Part shown: positions 1-10,024 of the stretch, piece by piece
Layout: the number at the start of each line of letters is the position of its first letter
Position numbering within the stretch: position 1 is the first letter of the stretch
Assembly: GCA_017856605.1 (NCBI GenBank)
Contig: JAFMES010000002.1
Location: forward strand, 1-34,062
Source: Chitinophagaceae bacterium
Lineage (GTDB): Bacteria > Bacteroidota > Bacteroidia > Chitinophagales > Chitinophagaceae
Direction: 5' to 3'
DNA: 34,062 bases
Translations under genes and position numbers: made by a program
The notes under the pieces: generated by a model
What the model saw: only the letters and a program-made list of their open reading frames with translations
Told to the model about the DNA's origin: nothing
The model's database searches: none

Positions 1-620
1 AGCTGGGAGATATGTTCTGGGAGCAATATGCGGCGGGTGCTGTGATTTCAAAAGATGCATCCAAGACCGACAGCATAGAAGCCATCATTCGTGCTATTTG
101 CGTTGCAAATGACATCGATCCTGCAAAAATTAAATTGCATGTTGTTGAAACTCCCGAGGTAAATGCTTTTGCACTACCCGACTACCATATGGTTGTTAAC
201 ACAGGACTACTCAATTATTCTAAGCATCCGGAAGAAGTTGCGGGGGTATTGGGACATGAGATCGCACACATGGAGCTCAGTCACGTGATGAAAAAATTGG
301 GTAAAGAAATTGGGCTTACCGTTATCATGATGATTGTAGGAGGTGATGCTGGAGCAGAAATTATGAAACGTGCTATCGGTACACTGAGTTCGTCGGCCTA
401 TGATCGATCGCTTGAAAAAGAAGCAGATCTGAAGGCAGTGGATTATTTACAAAATGCAAATATGAATCCTAGGATGCTTTCTTCTTTCTTGGGCAGGTTG
501 GACGAGCAATCACAAACTGCTGAAGTACTCCAGTGGCTTAGCTCACATCCCGATACAAAAGAGAGGGTTCGCTATATCAATGAAAAAATAGAGAAAACCA
601 GCCGTCAAGTTTCAAACTAG
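1..620 (+). CDS. M48 family metallopeptidase (5' partial; frame is open to the window edge)
   Basis: HExxH motif (GHEIAHMELSH), EVNAFALPDYHMVVNTGLL and the downstream EKEAD motif; codons upstream of ATG 12 (CTG GGA GAT) stay open. Confidence 0.9.
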   Translation, partial: LGDMFWEQYAAGAVISKDASKTDSIEAIIRAICVANDIDPAKIKLHVVETPEVNAFALPDYHMVVNTGLLNYSKHPEEVAGVLGHEIAHMELSHVMKKLGKEIGLTVIMMIVGGDAGAEIMKRAIGTLSSSAYDRSLEKEADLKAVDYLQNANMNPRMLSSFLGRLDEQSQTAEVLQWLSSHPDTKERVRYINEKIEKTSRQVSN

Positions 621-675
621 GCAAAATGATCAATCGGGCTGGATTGTTTTGGACCAGATTCGTACCATTGATAAA

Positions 676-1536
676 CTAAGGATTGTAAATAAACTTGATC
701 TTCGATCCTGGCCGACATTGTGCAAGCAGTGAAATGTCTGAACCAGAAACGCGCGCAATGCGAGGGTATCCTCCAATGGTTTGTGCATCTGCCATCAATA
801 CAATGGGATCGCCATTATTTGTTACTTGAATGATGCCACGCGTTACAGGAGTTGAGATTAACTCGTGTTCTTTTTTTAATTTAAGTGCAGTCCCGTTTAG
901 ACGATATCCCATGCGATCGGATGAAGGCGAAACAATGAAGGTGCTCTCCGTGAATGCTTTTTTGGACTCCTCTGTGAAGTCATCCCATTCGGGACCGGGC
1001 AACATATGGATATTGGTTGTTGAGTGAATACTTGGTAATTCTATTTCTGGCGCTTTCCAGTTTCCTATTCCAAATCCATCATTGCCGATAACGATTGATG
1101 CAGCGAGATGCGGGGCTGGAATATTTTCAGTGGAAAGTATTTGACCGACGTTCAGTACTTGTCCCGCATTACCTTTCCATCCTCCTGGTGTTGCAAAGTA
1201 GCTTCTGCAACCTTTTTCAAATGGTAGGGTTTTCAGTTGAGAACCTGGAACAACTTTTATCATTCGATTGAAGGGCACTTCCTCGCCATTGATTTGCAAA
1301 CGACATCCTCCACCCGTAACTGCGAACGTTGTTAATTCATCGAATTCAATTACCAACCCATGCAGTGTACATTCAATTACATTCGCATTATCATCATTGC
1401 CGCATAATCGATTGGCGGTTATGGCCGATTCTGAATCCATTGCACCTCCTATTGGAATACCAAATGCTTGCAATCCCCAACGACCGAGGTTTTGAAGCGA
1501 TGAATGAATTCCTGGTTTGATGATGGTGATGCTCAT
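676..1536 (-). CDS. pxpC: 5-oxoprolinase subunit C / biotin-dependent carboxyltransferase family protein
   Basis: MSITIIKPGIHSSLQNLGRWGLQAFGIPIGGAMD...N.L.GN is the typical KipA/PxpC N-terminus; overlaps pxpB by 4 nt. Confidence 0.9.
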   Translation of the reverse strand: MSITIIKPGIHSSLQNLGRWGLQAFGIPIGGAMDSESAITANRLCGNDDNANVIECTLHGLVIEFDELTTFAVTGGGCRLQINGEEVPFNRMIKVVPGSQLKTLPFEKGCRSYFATPGGWKGNAGQVLNVGQILSTENIPAPHLAASIVIGNDGFGIGNWKAPEIELPSIHSTTNIHMLPGPEWDDFTEESKKAFTESTFIVSPSSDRMGYRLNGTALKLKKEHELISTPVTRGIIQVTNNGDPIVLMADAQTIGGYPRIARVSGSDISLLAQCRPGSKIKFIYNP

Positions 1537-2210
1537 AGGTAGGATTCATAATCGGGTAGACTGATCGCTTTAAATCGAACACGATCGCCGGCCTGTAAAT
1601 AACTATAGGGAGGTTGTTCTGGATCGAACATGCGAACAGGAGTTCTGCCAATGACGTTCCAACCACCCGGTGATGTAGATGGGTAGATACCCGTTTGCTT
1701 ACCTGCAATGGCAACGCTGCCGGAGGGAATATTCAGTGAAGGTGTTTTTTTACGACCAATCTCCAGTGCTGGAGGAAGTGTTCCCATGTAAGCGAAGCCA
1801 GGCATGAAACCAATCATGTATACTTTGAACTCATTTTCAGTATGGAGTCGCACGATTGAATCGTGATCCAGACCAGTTGACTGCATCACGATTTCCAGAT
1901 CAACTGCAAGTGAAGGATCATAGCAAACGGGGATCTCTATTTTTCTGTGTACTTCTTCTTCATCCGACTCTTTTAAGTTGCTTGCCTGCTCCTGAAGTAT
2001 TGCATGAACTTCTATTTGTGAAGCAGGCGGTCGAAAATAGACGGTCAGACTTGTATACGCAGGGACTAATTCTACCAATCCATCAAAAGAATTTTTTTCG
2101 ATCACCCTTTTCATCTGCATCACCTTGCGGTGTACTTCCTCACTGATGAGAGTAGAAAACTCGATCGTCAGTGCGTGATCGTGTATTGGATAGATTCGAG
2201 GATACGGCAC
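1533..2210 (-). CDS. pxpB: 5-oxoprolinase subunit B (KipI-like); GTG start
   Basis: FMPGFAYMGTLPPALEIGRKKTPSLNIPSGSVAIAGKQTGIYPSTSPGGWNVIGRTP is the KipI/PxpB signature. Confidence 0.9.
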   Translation of the reverse strand: MPYPRIYPIHDHALTIEFSTLISEEVHRKVMQMKRVIEKNSFDGLVELVPAYTSLTVYFRPPASQIEVHAILQEQASNLKESDEEEVHRKIEIPVCYDPSLAVDLEIVMQSTGLDHDSIVRLHTENEFKVYMIGFMPGFAYMGTLPPALEIGRKKTPSLNIPSGSVAIAGKQTGIYPSTSPGGWNVIGRTPVRMFDPEQPPYSYLQAGDRVRFKAISLPDYESYL

Positions 2211-2211
2211 A

Positions 2212-3339
2212 TTAATAATTGATCACTTGTTCTTCGATCTGCTCAGGCAATTCACGCCAATCGTAATCCTGATTTCGTAATTGAGGCTCGAACCCTGCTT
2301 CTCGAATGGCCTCCTGTATCGATTTATACGTGAATCGATGTGGTGCACCTGCTGCACTCACTACATTTTCTTCGAGCATGATGCTTCCAAAATCATTGGC
2401 ACCACCGTGGAGACAAAGTTGTGCTACTTTTTTCCCAACGGTTAACCACGAAGCCTGAATGTTTTTTATGTTCGGGAGCATGATGCGACTGATTGCTACC
2501 ATTCGTATGTATTCATCATTGGTAGTGAGATTATGTACCCCTCTGATTTTTGCCAATAACGTATCTACATCCTGAAACGTCCATGCTATGAACGCATTGA
2601 ATCCTTTTGCATCCTTTGGTTTTCTTGATTGTACTTCGCGAATTTTGATCAGGTGTTCAAATCGTTCTTCCAAGGTTTCAACGTGACCAAACATCATGGT
2701 TGCGGAAGTGGTGATGTGTTGTTGATGTGCCTCAGCCATGATGTCGAGCCACTCCTGAGCGCCGCATTTGCCGTTGCTGACGAGTCGACGTACGCGATCG
2801 ACTAAAATTTCTGCGCCTGCTCCTGGCAATGAATCAAGTCCCGCCTCCCTCAATGCCTTCAACACTTCACGATGGGTTGATTTTTCCAGTTTGGTGATGT
2901 GGGCAATTTCAGGGGGACCTAATGCATGCAATCGAATATCTGGGAATTCAGCTTTGATTGCACGAAATGTATCAACATAATATTGGAGTCCCAATTCAGG
3001 ATGATGCCCGCCTTGAAGAAGCAATTGGTCGCCTCCCCATTTTAAGGTTTCCTGAATCTTTTTGCGGTACGTTTCCATATCGGTGATATAGGACTCAGGA
3101 TGACCGGGTATGCGGTAGAAGTTGCAAAACTTGCAATTTGCGATACAGACATTGGTGGTATTGACATTACGGTCGATTTGCCAGGTAACTTTTCCGTGAG
3201 GAACCTGAACTTTTCGAAGGGAGTTGGCCACTTCCATCAATTCCGCCAACGGGGCCTCCTTGAACAACAACATGCCCTCTTCGGCTGTTAAGAATTGAAA
3301 GTCAAGGGCTTTTTGGTATAAATCGGTGAAATCTCTCAT
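2212..3339 (-). CDS. mqnC: cyclic dehypoxanthinyl futalosine synthase (radical SAM, futalosine menaquinone pathway)
   Basis: CIANCKFC radical-SAM motif, QGGHHPELGLQYY, ATMMFGHVET. The ORF track starts at a TTG (3360); ATG at 3339 (MRDFTDLY) is preferred. Confidence 0.88.
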   Translation of the reverse strand: MRDFTDLYQKALDFQFLTAEEGMLLFKEAPLAELMEVANSLRKVQVPHGKVTWQIDRNVNTTNVCIANCKFCNFYRIPGHPESYITDMETYRKKIQETLKWGGDQLLLQGGHHPELGLQYYVDTFRAIKAEFPDIRLHALGPPEIAHITKLEKSTHREVLKALREAGLDSLPGAGAEILVDRVRRLVSNGKCGAQEWLDIMAEAHQQHITTSATMMFGHVETLEERFEHLIKIREVQSRKPKDAKGFNAFIAWTFQDVDTLLAKIRGVHNLTTNDEYIRMVAISRIMLPNIKNIQASWLTVGKKVAQLCLHGGANDFGSIMLEENVVSAAGAPHRFTYKSIQEAIREAGFEPQLRNQDYDWRELPEQIEEQVINY

Positions 3340-3413
3340 TTTATAAATAAATAGCAACAAAGTTAGTACAACATTGGTTTAAATTAGAGGAAAGTCGTTC
3401 GTCACCCTCCTAC

Positions 3414-4616
3414 ATGAAAACATTTATTTACATAGGAATTGTTTTTTCTCTGGCACTCATGCCGTTTAAAGGGATGTTTGCTCAGGAACAGTTTATTGAA
3501 CCTCCATCCAAATACATTACTTCTTTCCCCTTTCGACTGCTAACGGGAGGAGTAATTTTAATCAAGGCCAAGGTGAACGATTATGCCGATAGCCTGAATT
3601 TTGTGTTGGATACGGGAAGTGGAGGGATTTCATTGGACTCCATTACTGTAAAAGAGTTCAATATCCCTGTTGTGGAATCAGATAAAACCATCAAGGGAAT
3701 CGGGGGGATTCGAAAAGTTTCTTTTTTATACAATGCTTCATTAAAGCTTCCCGGCTTACAGGTAAATGATCTGAATTTCCATGTCAATGATTATAATCTT
3801 TTAACGAGCGTATATGGCATTAAGATCGATGGCATCATTGGATACAGCTTTCTCATTCGATACATTGTAAATATCAATTACGATAGTTTGCGAATAAATA
3901 TTTACAGTCGCGGTGAACACACCTATCCCCGCGGTGGACAACTATTGAATCCCATGTTTACTGCATTACCTATGCAATACATCACGTTTGTGGATAATGG
4001 AAAATTTGCACAGCGATTTTATCTCGACACGGGTGCTGGATTGAACTTTCTACTCTCTGAAAGTTATGTGCGCGATAGCAGTGTATTACGAAAAAAAAGA
4101 AAACCCCCACTCACCACACAAGCAGAAGGAGTTGGAGGGAAAACCACTATGCAAGTCACTACCATTCGTGAGATTCGCGTAGGTCCGTATCGTTTTCGAA
4201 AGGTCCCCATCTTTATTTTCAAAGATGAATACAATGTGACCAATTATCCGCATTTGGGAGGATTGTTAGGAAACGACTTGATGCGAAGATTCAATGTAAC
4301 GCTGAATTATGTTGAACAGGAAATTCACATCATTCCTAATTCTCATTATCGGGATGATTTTGATTATGCATATCACGGACTTTCTATGTATTACATTGAT
4401 GGTAAAATAATGGTTGATGACGTGGTACCAGGCTCACCTGCCGAAAAGGCGGGTTTCCAAAAAGACGATTTGGTAATAGCTGTAAACAACGATGTGAGCG
4501 GAAACATTCAAGCATACAAGACCCAATTACAGGAAATTGGAGTAAAAATCAATTTTGTAGTACTTAGGGATGGGAAAGCAATTGCGCTTTCGATGAAACC
4601 CATCAGCATTTTATAG
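3414..4616 (+). CDS. aspartyl protease family protein with C-terminal PDZ domain
   Basis: Two retropepsin-type motifs (FVLDTGSGG and FYLDTGAGL) and a PDZ-like segment (VDDVVPGSPAEKAGFQKDDLVIAVNN); N-terminal signal peptide. Confidence 0.85.
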   Translation: MKTFIYIGIVFSLALMPFKGMFAQEQFIEPPSKYITSFPFRLLTGGVILIKAKVNDYADSLNFVLDTGSGGISLDSITVKEFNIPVVESDKTIKGIGGIRKVSFLYNASLKLPGLQVNDLNFHVNDYNLLTSVYGIKIDGIIGYSFLIRYIVNINYDSLRINIYSRGEHTYPRGGQLLNPMFTALPMQYITFVDNGKFAQRFYLDTGAGLNFLLSESYVRDSSVLRKKRKPPLTTQAEGVGGKTTMQVTTIREIRVGPYRFRKVPIFIFKDEYNVTNYPHLGGLLGNDLMRRFNVTLNYVEQEIHIIPNSHYRDDFDYAYHGLSMYYIDGKIMVDDVVPGSPAEKAGFQKDDLVIAVNNDVSGNIQAYKTQLQEIGVKINFVVLRDGKAIALSMKPISIL

Positions 4617-4629
4617 TTAATTTCGTGCC

Positions 4630-5868
4630 ATGATTGGATTTGAGCGTTTTGAATTGTCGAATGGTTTGAAAGTATTGGTTCACGAAGACACCAGTACACC
4701 CATGGCGGTGGTAAATGTGTTGTACGATGTGGGCGCACGCGATGAAGATCCTTCACGAACTGGCTTTGCCCATTTGTTTGAGCATCTCATGTTTGGCGGA
4801 TCAGTCAACGTACCAGATTACGACGAACCACTGCAGTTGGCCGGTGGCGAAAACAATGCGTATACTACCAACGATCTCACTAATTATTATTGTCAACTTC
4901 CTGCTGATAATCTTGAGACTGCTTTTTGGCTGGAAAGCGATCGAATGCTTAGCCTGGCATTTAGTAAAAAAAGTTTGGATGTACAGCGTAAGGTGGTCTG
5001 CGAAGAATTCAAGGAACATTACATCAACAAACCTTATGGAGATGTTTGGCATTTGATGCGCGAGCTTGCATACAAGCAACATCCATATCGTTGGATGACC
5101 ATTGGCAAGGAGTTGTCGCACATTGAGAATGCCCAATTAGACGATGTAAAGAATTTCTTTTTTAAGCATTATACTCCTGTCAATGCAATTTTGGTTGTTG
5201 CAGGAAATGTAAAGGTTGATCAGGTAAGGGCATTGTCGGAGAAATGGTTTGGCGGGATCCCCTCCGGTACGCGATACGAGCGCAAACTCCATTCTGAACA
5301 ACCGCAGCAGGAGGAACGCAGAATGACGGTCCATCGAAACGTGCCAATGGACGCTATTTATAAGACCTGGCACATGTGTGCAAGACGAGCAGACGATTAT
5401 CACGCAACAGATTTATTGACGGATATTTTAGGTGGAGGTGCTTCATCGCGTCTTTATCAGTCGCTTGTCAAAGAGCAACAGTTGTTTTCCAACATCAGTT
5501 GTTATCATTTTGGAAGTCTTGATGCGGGATTGCTTACCATAGAGGGGCAGCTTGTAAAAGGAGTAGAAATTCAAAAAGCGGAAGCTGCTATTGAGGCCGA
5601 ATTGGACAAGGTGCGCGAAAACATATTGGACGATCGTGAACTGCAAAAAGTAAAAAATAAAACTGAAAGCATCATGGCCTTTGAGGATATGAGTGTGATG
5701 AACAGGGCCGGCAGTCTCGCTTTTTATGAATTGTTAGGCGATGGGAACTGGATGAACCATGAGTTTGCAAAATATCAGAATGTGCAATCGTCCGACCTCC
5801 AGCGGATAGCACAGACAGTCTTACAACCGACCAACAGCAATACGCTTTGGTACTTATCCAACAATTGA
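4630..5868 (+). CDS. M16 family zinc metallopeptidase (catalytic subunit)
   Basis: HLFEHLMFGGS (HxxEH) and LGGGASSRLYQSLVKE. Confidence 0.92.
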   Translation: MIGFERFELSNGLKVLVHEDTSTPMAVVNVLYDVGARDEDPSRTGFAHLFEHLMFGGSVNVPDYDEPLQLAGGENNAYTTNDLTNYYCQLPADNLETAFWLESDRMLSLAFSKKSLDVQRKVVCEEFKEHYINKPYGDVWHLMRELAYKQHPYRWMTIGKELSHIENAQLDDVKNFFFKHYTPVNAILVVAGNVKVDQVRALSEKWFGGIPSGTRYERKLHSEQPQQEERRMTVHRNVPMDAIYKTWHMCARRADDYHATDLLTDILGGGASSRLYQSLVKEQQLFSNISCYHFGSLDAGLLTIEGQLVKGVEIQKAEAAIEAELDKVRENILDDRELQKVKNKTESIMAFEDMSVMNRAGSLAFYELLGDGNWMNHEFAKYQNVQSSDLQRIAQTVLQPTNSNTLWYLSNN

Positions 5869-5878
5869 ACAAGCAATC

Positions 5879-7159
5879 ATGGTTAACCGCACAATAGCAC
5901 CACCCATAAAAGACGCAGTAGAATATGATATTATGCTTAAGCGTCCTGAAACATTCTCGTTGACCAATGGGGTGAAGGTTTATCGCGTACAAGCAGGAAC
6001 AGAGGAAGTGGTTCAAATTGAATGGGTATTTCGTGCCGGCAATTGGTTTGAAAAAAAACGCACCATTGCATCGTCCACTAATTTTTTAATCAAGAATGGC
6101 ACTAGTTCTCGCTCGGCATACGAGATCAATGAATTCGTGGATTTTTACGGCGCCTATCTCAATCGTACTTGTTTCAATGAGACAGCAGTCATTACGCTGC
6201 ATTGTTTATCCAAGCAATTGGAACAGCTCTTGCCTCTTGTTCGCGAACTCATTACTGATGCAATTTTTTCAGAACAGGAGCTAACCATCTATCGGCAGAA
6301 CATGAAGCAAAAGCTCGCAGTCAATTTGAAAAAATGCGATTTTGTTGCTGGTAGAAAAATTGATGCGATGTTGTTTGGCGAACATCATCCATATGGAGTG
6401 TTTAGTCGCACGGAAGATTACGATGCGCTGGATCGAGAGGAATTAAGAAAATTCTATTCTGAATATTACACCCACGGGTACTGTACTATTTTTTCAGCAG
6501 GCATTCTTCCTTCGAACAGTTCAGCGTTGATGGAGCGGTATTTTGGTGATCTTCCTTTGAATACCGATGCAAAAGAGGGAGTACAACATGCAATTGTACC
6601 ACAATCGGATAAACAGTTGGAACTCATCAATGATCCAGATGGCGTTCAGGGGGCAATTCGCATAGCGCGACCATTCATTACGCGGCATCATCCTGATTTT
6701 CCGAAAGTGCAGGTGCTGAATGCTTTGTTTGGTGGATTTTTTGGATCGCGACTGATGACCAATATTCGGGAGGACAAGGGATATACGTATGGGATTTACA
6801 GTTATTTTCAGAACCACATCCATGCCGGTGCCTGGATGATCAGTACCGAAGCTGGTCGCGATGTGTGCCGCGCTACCATCGATGAGGTCTACAAGGAGAT
6901 GCGGGAGCTTCGGGAAGGGGATATTGATGCCGATGAGTTGATGTTGGTAAAGAATTATTTGATAGGTACTTTGCTAGGCGACCTTGATGGGCCGTTTCAG
7001 ATCATTGGTCGCTGGAAAAACCTGATCCTGAACGGTCTGGATGACCAATTCTTCTATCATTCGGTAGCAACCATTAAATCAATTGGAGCAGAAGAATTAA
7101 AAGAATTGGCCAACAAGTATCTGCATCCCGAAGAATTTTATGAACTTGTTGTGGTATAA
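5879..7159 (+). CDS. M16 family peptidase homolog, probably the non-catalytic partner
   Basis: M16 fold features (LNALFGGFFGSRLMTNIREDKGYTYGIYS) but no HxxEH at the expected N-terminal site (ASSTNFLIKNGTSS); 10 bp downstream of an active M16 gene. Confidence 0.88.
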   Translation: MVNRTIAPPIKDAVEYDIMLKRPETFSLTNGVKVYRVQAGTEEVVQIEWVFRAGNWFEKKRTIASSTNFLIKNGTSSRSAYEINEFVDFYGAYLNRTCFNETAVITLHCLSKQLEQLLPLVRELITDAIFSEQELTIYRQNMKQKLAVNLKKCDFVAGRKIDAMLFGEHHPYGVFSRTEDYDALDREELRKFYSEYYTHGYCTIFSAGILPSNSSALMERYFGDLPLNTDAKEGVQHAIVPQSDKQLELINDPDGVQGAIRIARPFITRHHPDFPKVQVLNALFGGFFGSRLMTNIREDKGYTYGIYSYFQNHIHAGAWMISTEAGRDVCRATIDEVYKEMRELREGDIDADELMLVKNYLIGTLLGDLDGPFQIIGRWKNLILNGLDDQFFYHSVATIKSIGAEELKELANKYLHPEEFYELVVV

Positions 7160-7173
7160 GTCGACCGCCCCTA

Positions 7174-9174
7174 ATGGAATTTGATCGCAAACATCTTACC
7201 GACGCAGAACTGATTTCCTTTTATAAGGAATTATTGTATTCTCGACAGATCGAGGAAAAAATGATTGTGTTGTTGCGTCAGGGGAAAGTCGCAAAATGGT
7301 TCAGCGGAATTGGGCAAGAAGCTATTTCGGTTGGCGCTGCAATGGCCTTGCACAAAGATGAATGGATTATGCCCTTGCATCGCAACCTGGGTGTCTTTAC
7401 GGTCAGGGGCATGACACTCGAAAAGTTATTTCTGCAATGGCAAGGGAGCAAGGAGGGGTACAGTAAAGGCAGAGAACGGAGCTTTCATTTTGGATCAGCA
7501 GATCATCATATAGCAGGAATGATCTCCCATTTGGGTCCTCAGTTAGCACTAGCCGATGGTGCAGCGTTGGCGTATAAATTAAAAGGTGAGCATAAAGTTG
7601 CACTTGCTTTTACGGGCGATGGTGGAACTTCGGAAGGAGATTTTCACGAGGCGTTGAATGTTGCTGCGGTTTGGGATCTTCCCGTCATTTTTGTGATTGA
7701 GAACAATGGGTATGGCTTGAGTACACCTACTGCTGAGCAATACCGCTGCGAATCATTGATCGATCGTGCAATCGGCTATGGCATAGAAGGGGTAAAGATT
7801 GATGGAAATAATATATTGGAAGTTTACGATACGATCCGAGGCGTGCGTGAGTATTGCATTGAACAACAGAAGCCTTACTTGATCGAGTGCATGACATTTC
7901 GTATGCGGGGGCACGAAGAGGCCAGCGGTGTGAAGTATGTCCCTCCGCAGTTATTTGAGCAATGGGAAAAGAAAGATCCGGTAGTTCGTTACGAAGAATG
8001 GCTGTTGATGAATGAGGTCATCAATGTAGATGAGCTCTGCGCCATCAATGATGCCATTCGTCATCGCATAGAAGAAGAATTGAAAGCGGGACTTGCATTT
8101 GAGAAAAATGCAGTCGATGTTGAAGAGGAAATTCAAGATGTATTTGCCCCTTCACCTACTTCGTTGCCATTGAGTTTTGAACTGTCGCAATCTGGTTTTC
8201 CGCAGCGCGATACTCCGGTTCGCATGATCAATGCCATTACAGAGGCGCTCGATCAATCGCTCACCATCCATGAAAATCTTGTGTTGATGGGACAAGACAT
8301 TGCAGAATATGGAGGCGCGTTTAAGGTTACCGAAGGGTTGGTTGATAAATATGGGAAAGAACGCATCCGCAATACACCGTTGTGTGAGAGTGCCATCATT
8401 GGAGCTGCATTGGGACTTTCACTTGAAGGGTTTAAGTCGGTTGTAGAAATGCAGTTTGCCGATTTCGTTTCAGTTGGTTTCAATCAGATCGTGAATAACC
8501 TTGCCAAGATTCATTATCGGTGGGGACAATCCGCTGACGTGGTGATTCGAATGCCAACCGGTGCAGGAGTTGGTGCGGGACCTTTTCATTCCCAAAGCAA
8601 TGAAGCATGGTTTTTTCATGTACCGGGCTTGAAAATTGTTTATCCTTCCAATCCTTCTGATGCAAAAGGATTATTGATGGCGGCAATCAATGATCCAAAT
8701 CCTGTATTGTACTTTGAGCACAAGGCATTGTATCGGAGCATAAGTGGTCGCGTTGATCCTGCTCCTTATGAAGTTGAAATTGGGAAAGCGACTCTTGTAC
8801 AATCAGGGGATGATATCAGCATCATTACCTATGGAGCGGGAGTACATTGGGCATTGGAGTATGCAACCCAACACCCCGAACTCTCCATTGAACTACTCGA
8901 TCTGCGATCACTTGCTCCACTCGATCTTCCTGCCATTGAACAAACTGTCCGAAAAACAAATCGGGTATTGGTGTTGCATGAAGATAATTTAACGGGGGGC
9001 ATAGGTGCTGAGATTGCAGCATGGATATCTGAAAATTGTTTTGCTGCACTGGATGCTCCAGTCATGCGATGCGCCAGTTTGGATACTCCTATACCATTCT
9101 CACCGGAGTTGGAGCAACAGTACCTTGCGAAATCACGACTGCATACAGCAGTTCAACGACTCATTTCATTTTAG
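7174..9174 (+). CDS. 2-oxo acid dehydrogenase E1 component, fused alpha and beta subunits (thiamine-dependent)
   Basis: ThDP motif GDGGTSEGDFHEALNVAAVWDLPVIFVIENNGYG in the N-half; beta-subunit hallmarks (MGQDIAEYGGAFKVTEGL, RMPTGAGVGAGPFHSQSNEAWFFHVPGLKIVYPSNP) in the C-half. Confidence 0.92.
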   Translation: MEFDRKHLTDAELISFYKELLYSRQIEEKMIVLLRQGKVAKWFSGIGQEAISVGAAMALHKDEWIMPLHRNLGVFTVRGMTLEKLFLQWQGSKEGYSKGRERSFHFGSADHHIAGMISHLGPQLALADGAALAYKLKGEHKVALAFTGDGGTSEGDFHEALNVAAVWDLPVIFVIENNGYGLSTPTAEQYRCESLIDRAIGYGIEGVKIDGNNILEVYDTIRGVREYCIEQQKPYLIECMTFRMRGHEEASGVKYVPPQLFEQWEKKDPVVRYEEWLLMNEVINVDELCAINDAIRHRIEEELKAGLAFEKNAVDVEEEIQDVFAPSPTSLPLSFELSQSGFPQRDTPVRMINAITEALDQSLTIHENLVLMGQDIAEYGGAFKVTEGLVDKYGKERIRNTPLCESAIIGAALGLSLEGFKSVVEMQFADFVSVGFNQIVNNLAKIHYRWGQSADVVIRMPTGAGVGAGPFHSQSNEAWFFHVPGLKIVYPSNPSDAKGLLMAAINDPNPVLYFEHKALYRSISGRVDPAPYEVEIGKATLVQSGDDISIITYGAGVHWALEYATQHPELSIELLDLRSLAPLDLPAIEQTVRKTNRVLVLHEDNLTGGIGAEIAAWISENCFAALDAPVMRCASLDTPIPFSPELEQQYLAKSRLHTAVQRLISF

Positions 9175-9987
9175 TGAACGAAGAAAAGCCAGACTTTTAG
9201 GAACCTGTTGCATGACCCGGGTAGATTCATCTTCGATGAAATAATGCTTGACAGCCGAACGTTTTGCTGCTTCCATGATTCCTTTGATGTTGACATCGCC
9301 CTCCCCCAACACCACATTGGTTTCTTCGTCGGCGTGACCGGTATCATTGCATGCAGTACCGTGCTGACGATCCTTTAGATGCAATAGCTTAATCCTAGAA
9401 GGATATTTTTTCAAGATCTCAACTGGATCCGCACATCCTTGCTTGGCCCAGTACACATCAAGTTCATAGTTTACGTAACGAGCGTCGGTCTTGGCAACAA
9501 GGTCATCAAAAAGCGTTCCTCCTGCAGAAGGACGAAACTCATACCCGTGTGGGTGGTAGCAAAACTCCAGTCCATTTTCTTTGAGGATCTTTCCAGCTCG
9601 ATTGAATCGTGTAGCCGCTTCTTCAACTTCTTTTTGGGTAAATGAATTGCCTTCGTGTCCGATCCAGAAGCACACCACGTAGTGTGAGCCCAGCGCTTTA
9701 GCTTGCGCAATTGTTTTGGATAGATCACCCGTCAAATCATTATAATCAATACCAATGCTCACCATTTTGTATCCCAACTCATCCAGCATTTTTTTGTAGG
9801 ACATTACATCCATACCATACAAATCTCCTCCTTCCAGTTCGCGGATGCCCATCGCACGGACCTGCTGAAGCGTACCCTTTAGATCTTGCTTGACTTCATT
9901 GCGAACGGAATAGAGTTGAATACCGATTTCCTGTGCCTGCAGCACTGTAGTGCAGATGCACGCGATGATGAGGATGATTTTTTTCAT
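9166..9987 (-). CDS. sugar phosphate isomerase/epimerase-like TIM-barrel protein with signal peptide
   Basis: GIQLYSVRNEVKQDLKGTL, FCYHPHGYEF, ELDVYWAKQG, IKLLHLKDR; N-terminal MKKIILIIACICTTVLQAQ. Confidence 0.85.
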   Translation of the reverse strand: MKKIILIIACICTTVLQAQEIGIQLYSVRNEVKQDLKGTLQQVRAMGIRELEGGDLYGMDVMSYKKMLDELGYKMVSIGIDYNDLTGDLSKTIAQAKALGSHYVVCFWIGHEGNSFTQKEVEEAATRFNRAGKILKENGLEFCYHPHGYEFRPSAGGTLFDDLVAKTDARYVNYELDVYWAKQGCADPVEILKKYPSRIKLLHLKDRQHGTACNDTGHADEETNVVLGEGDVNIKGIMEAAKRSAVKHYFIEDESTRVMQQVPKSLAFLRSLK

Positions 9988-10024
9988 TAAGCAATTGATT
10001 TATTGATTAGACTCATATCTATAT

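Noticed and set aside
631-646. CAATC/GATTG inverted repeat between the M48 gene and pxpC as a terminator
   Set aside because: Only a 5-bp stem and a weak T-run; insufficient support.
3358-3365. TAACTTTG on the minus strand as a -7 box for mqnC
   Set aside because: Matches TAnnTTTG and sits just upstream of the preferred ATG 3339, but no TTG was found at suitable spacing; left uncalled.
7174-9174. E1 alpha/beta fusion as novel
   Set aside because: Fused E1 alpha/beta dehydrogenases are, to my knowledge, common in Bacteroidota; reported only as a feature.
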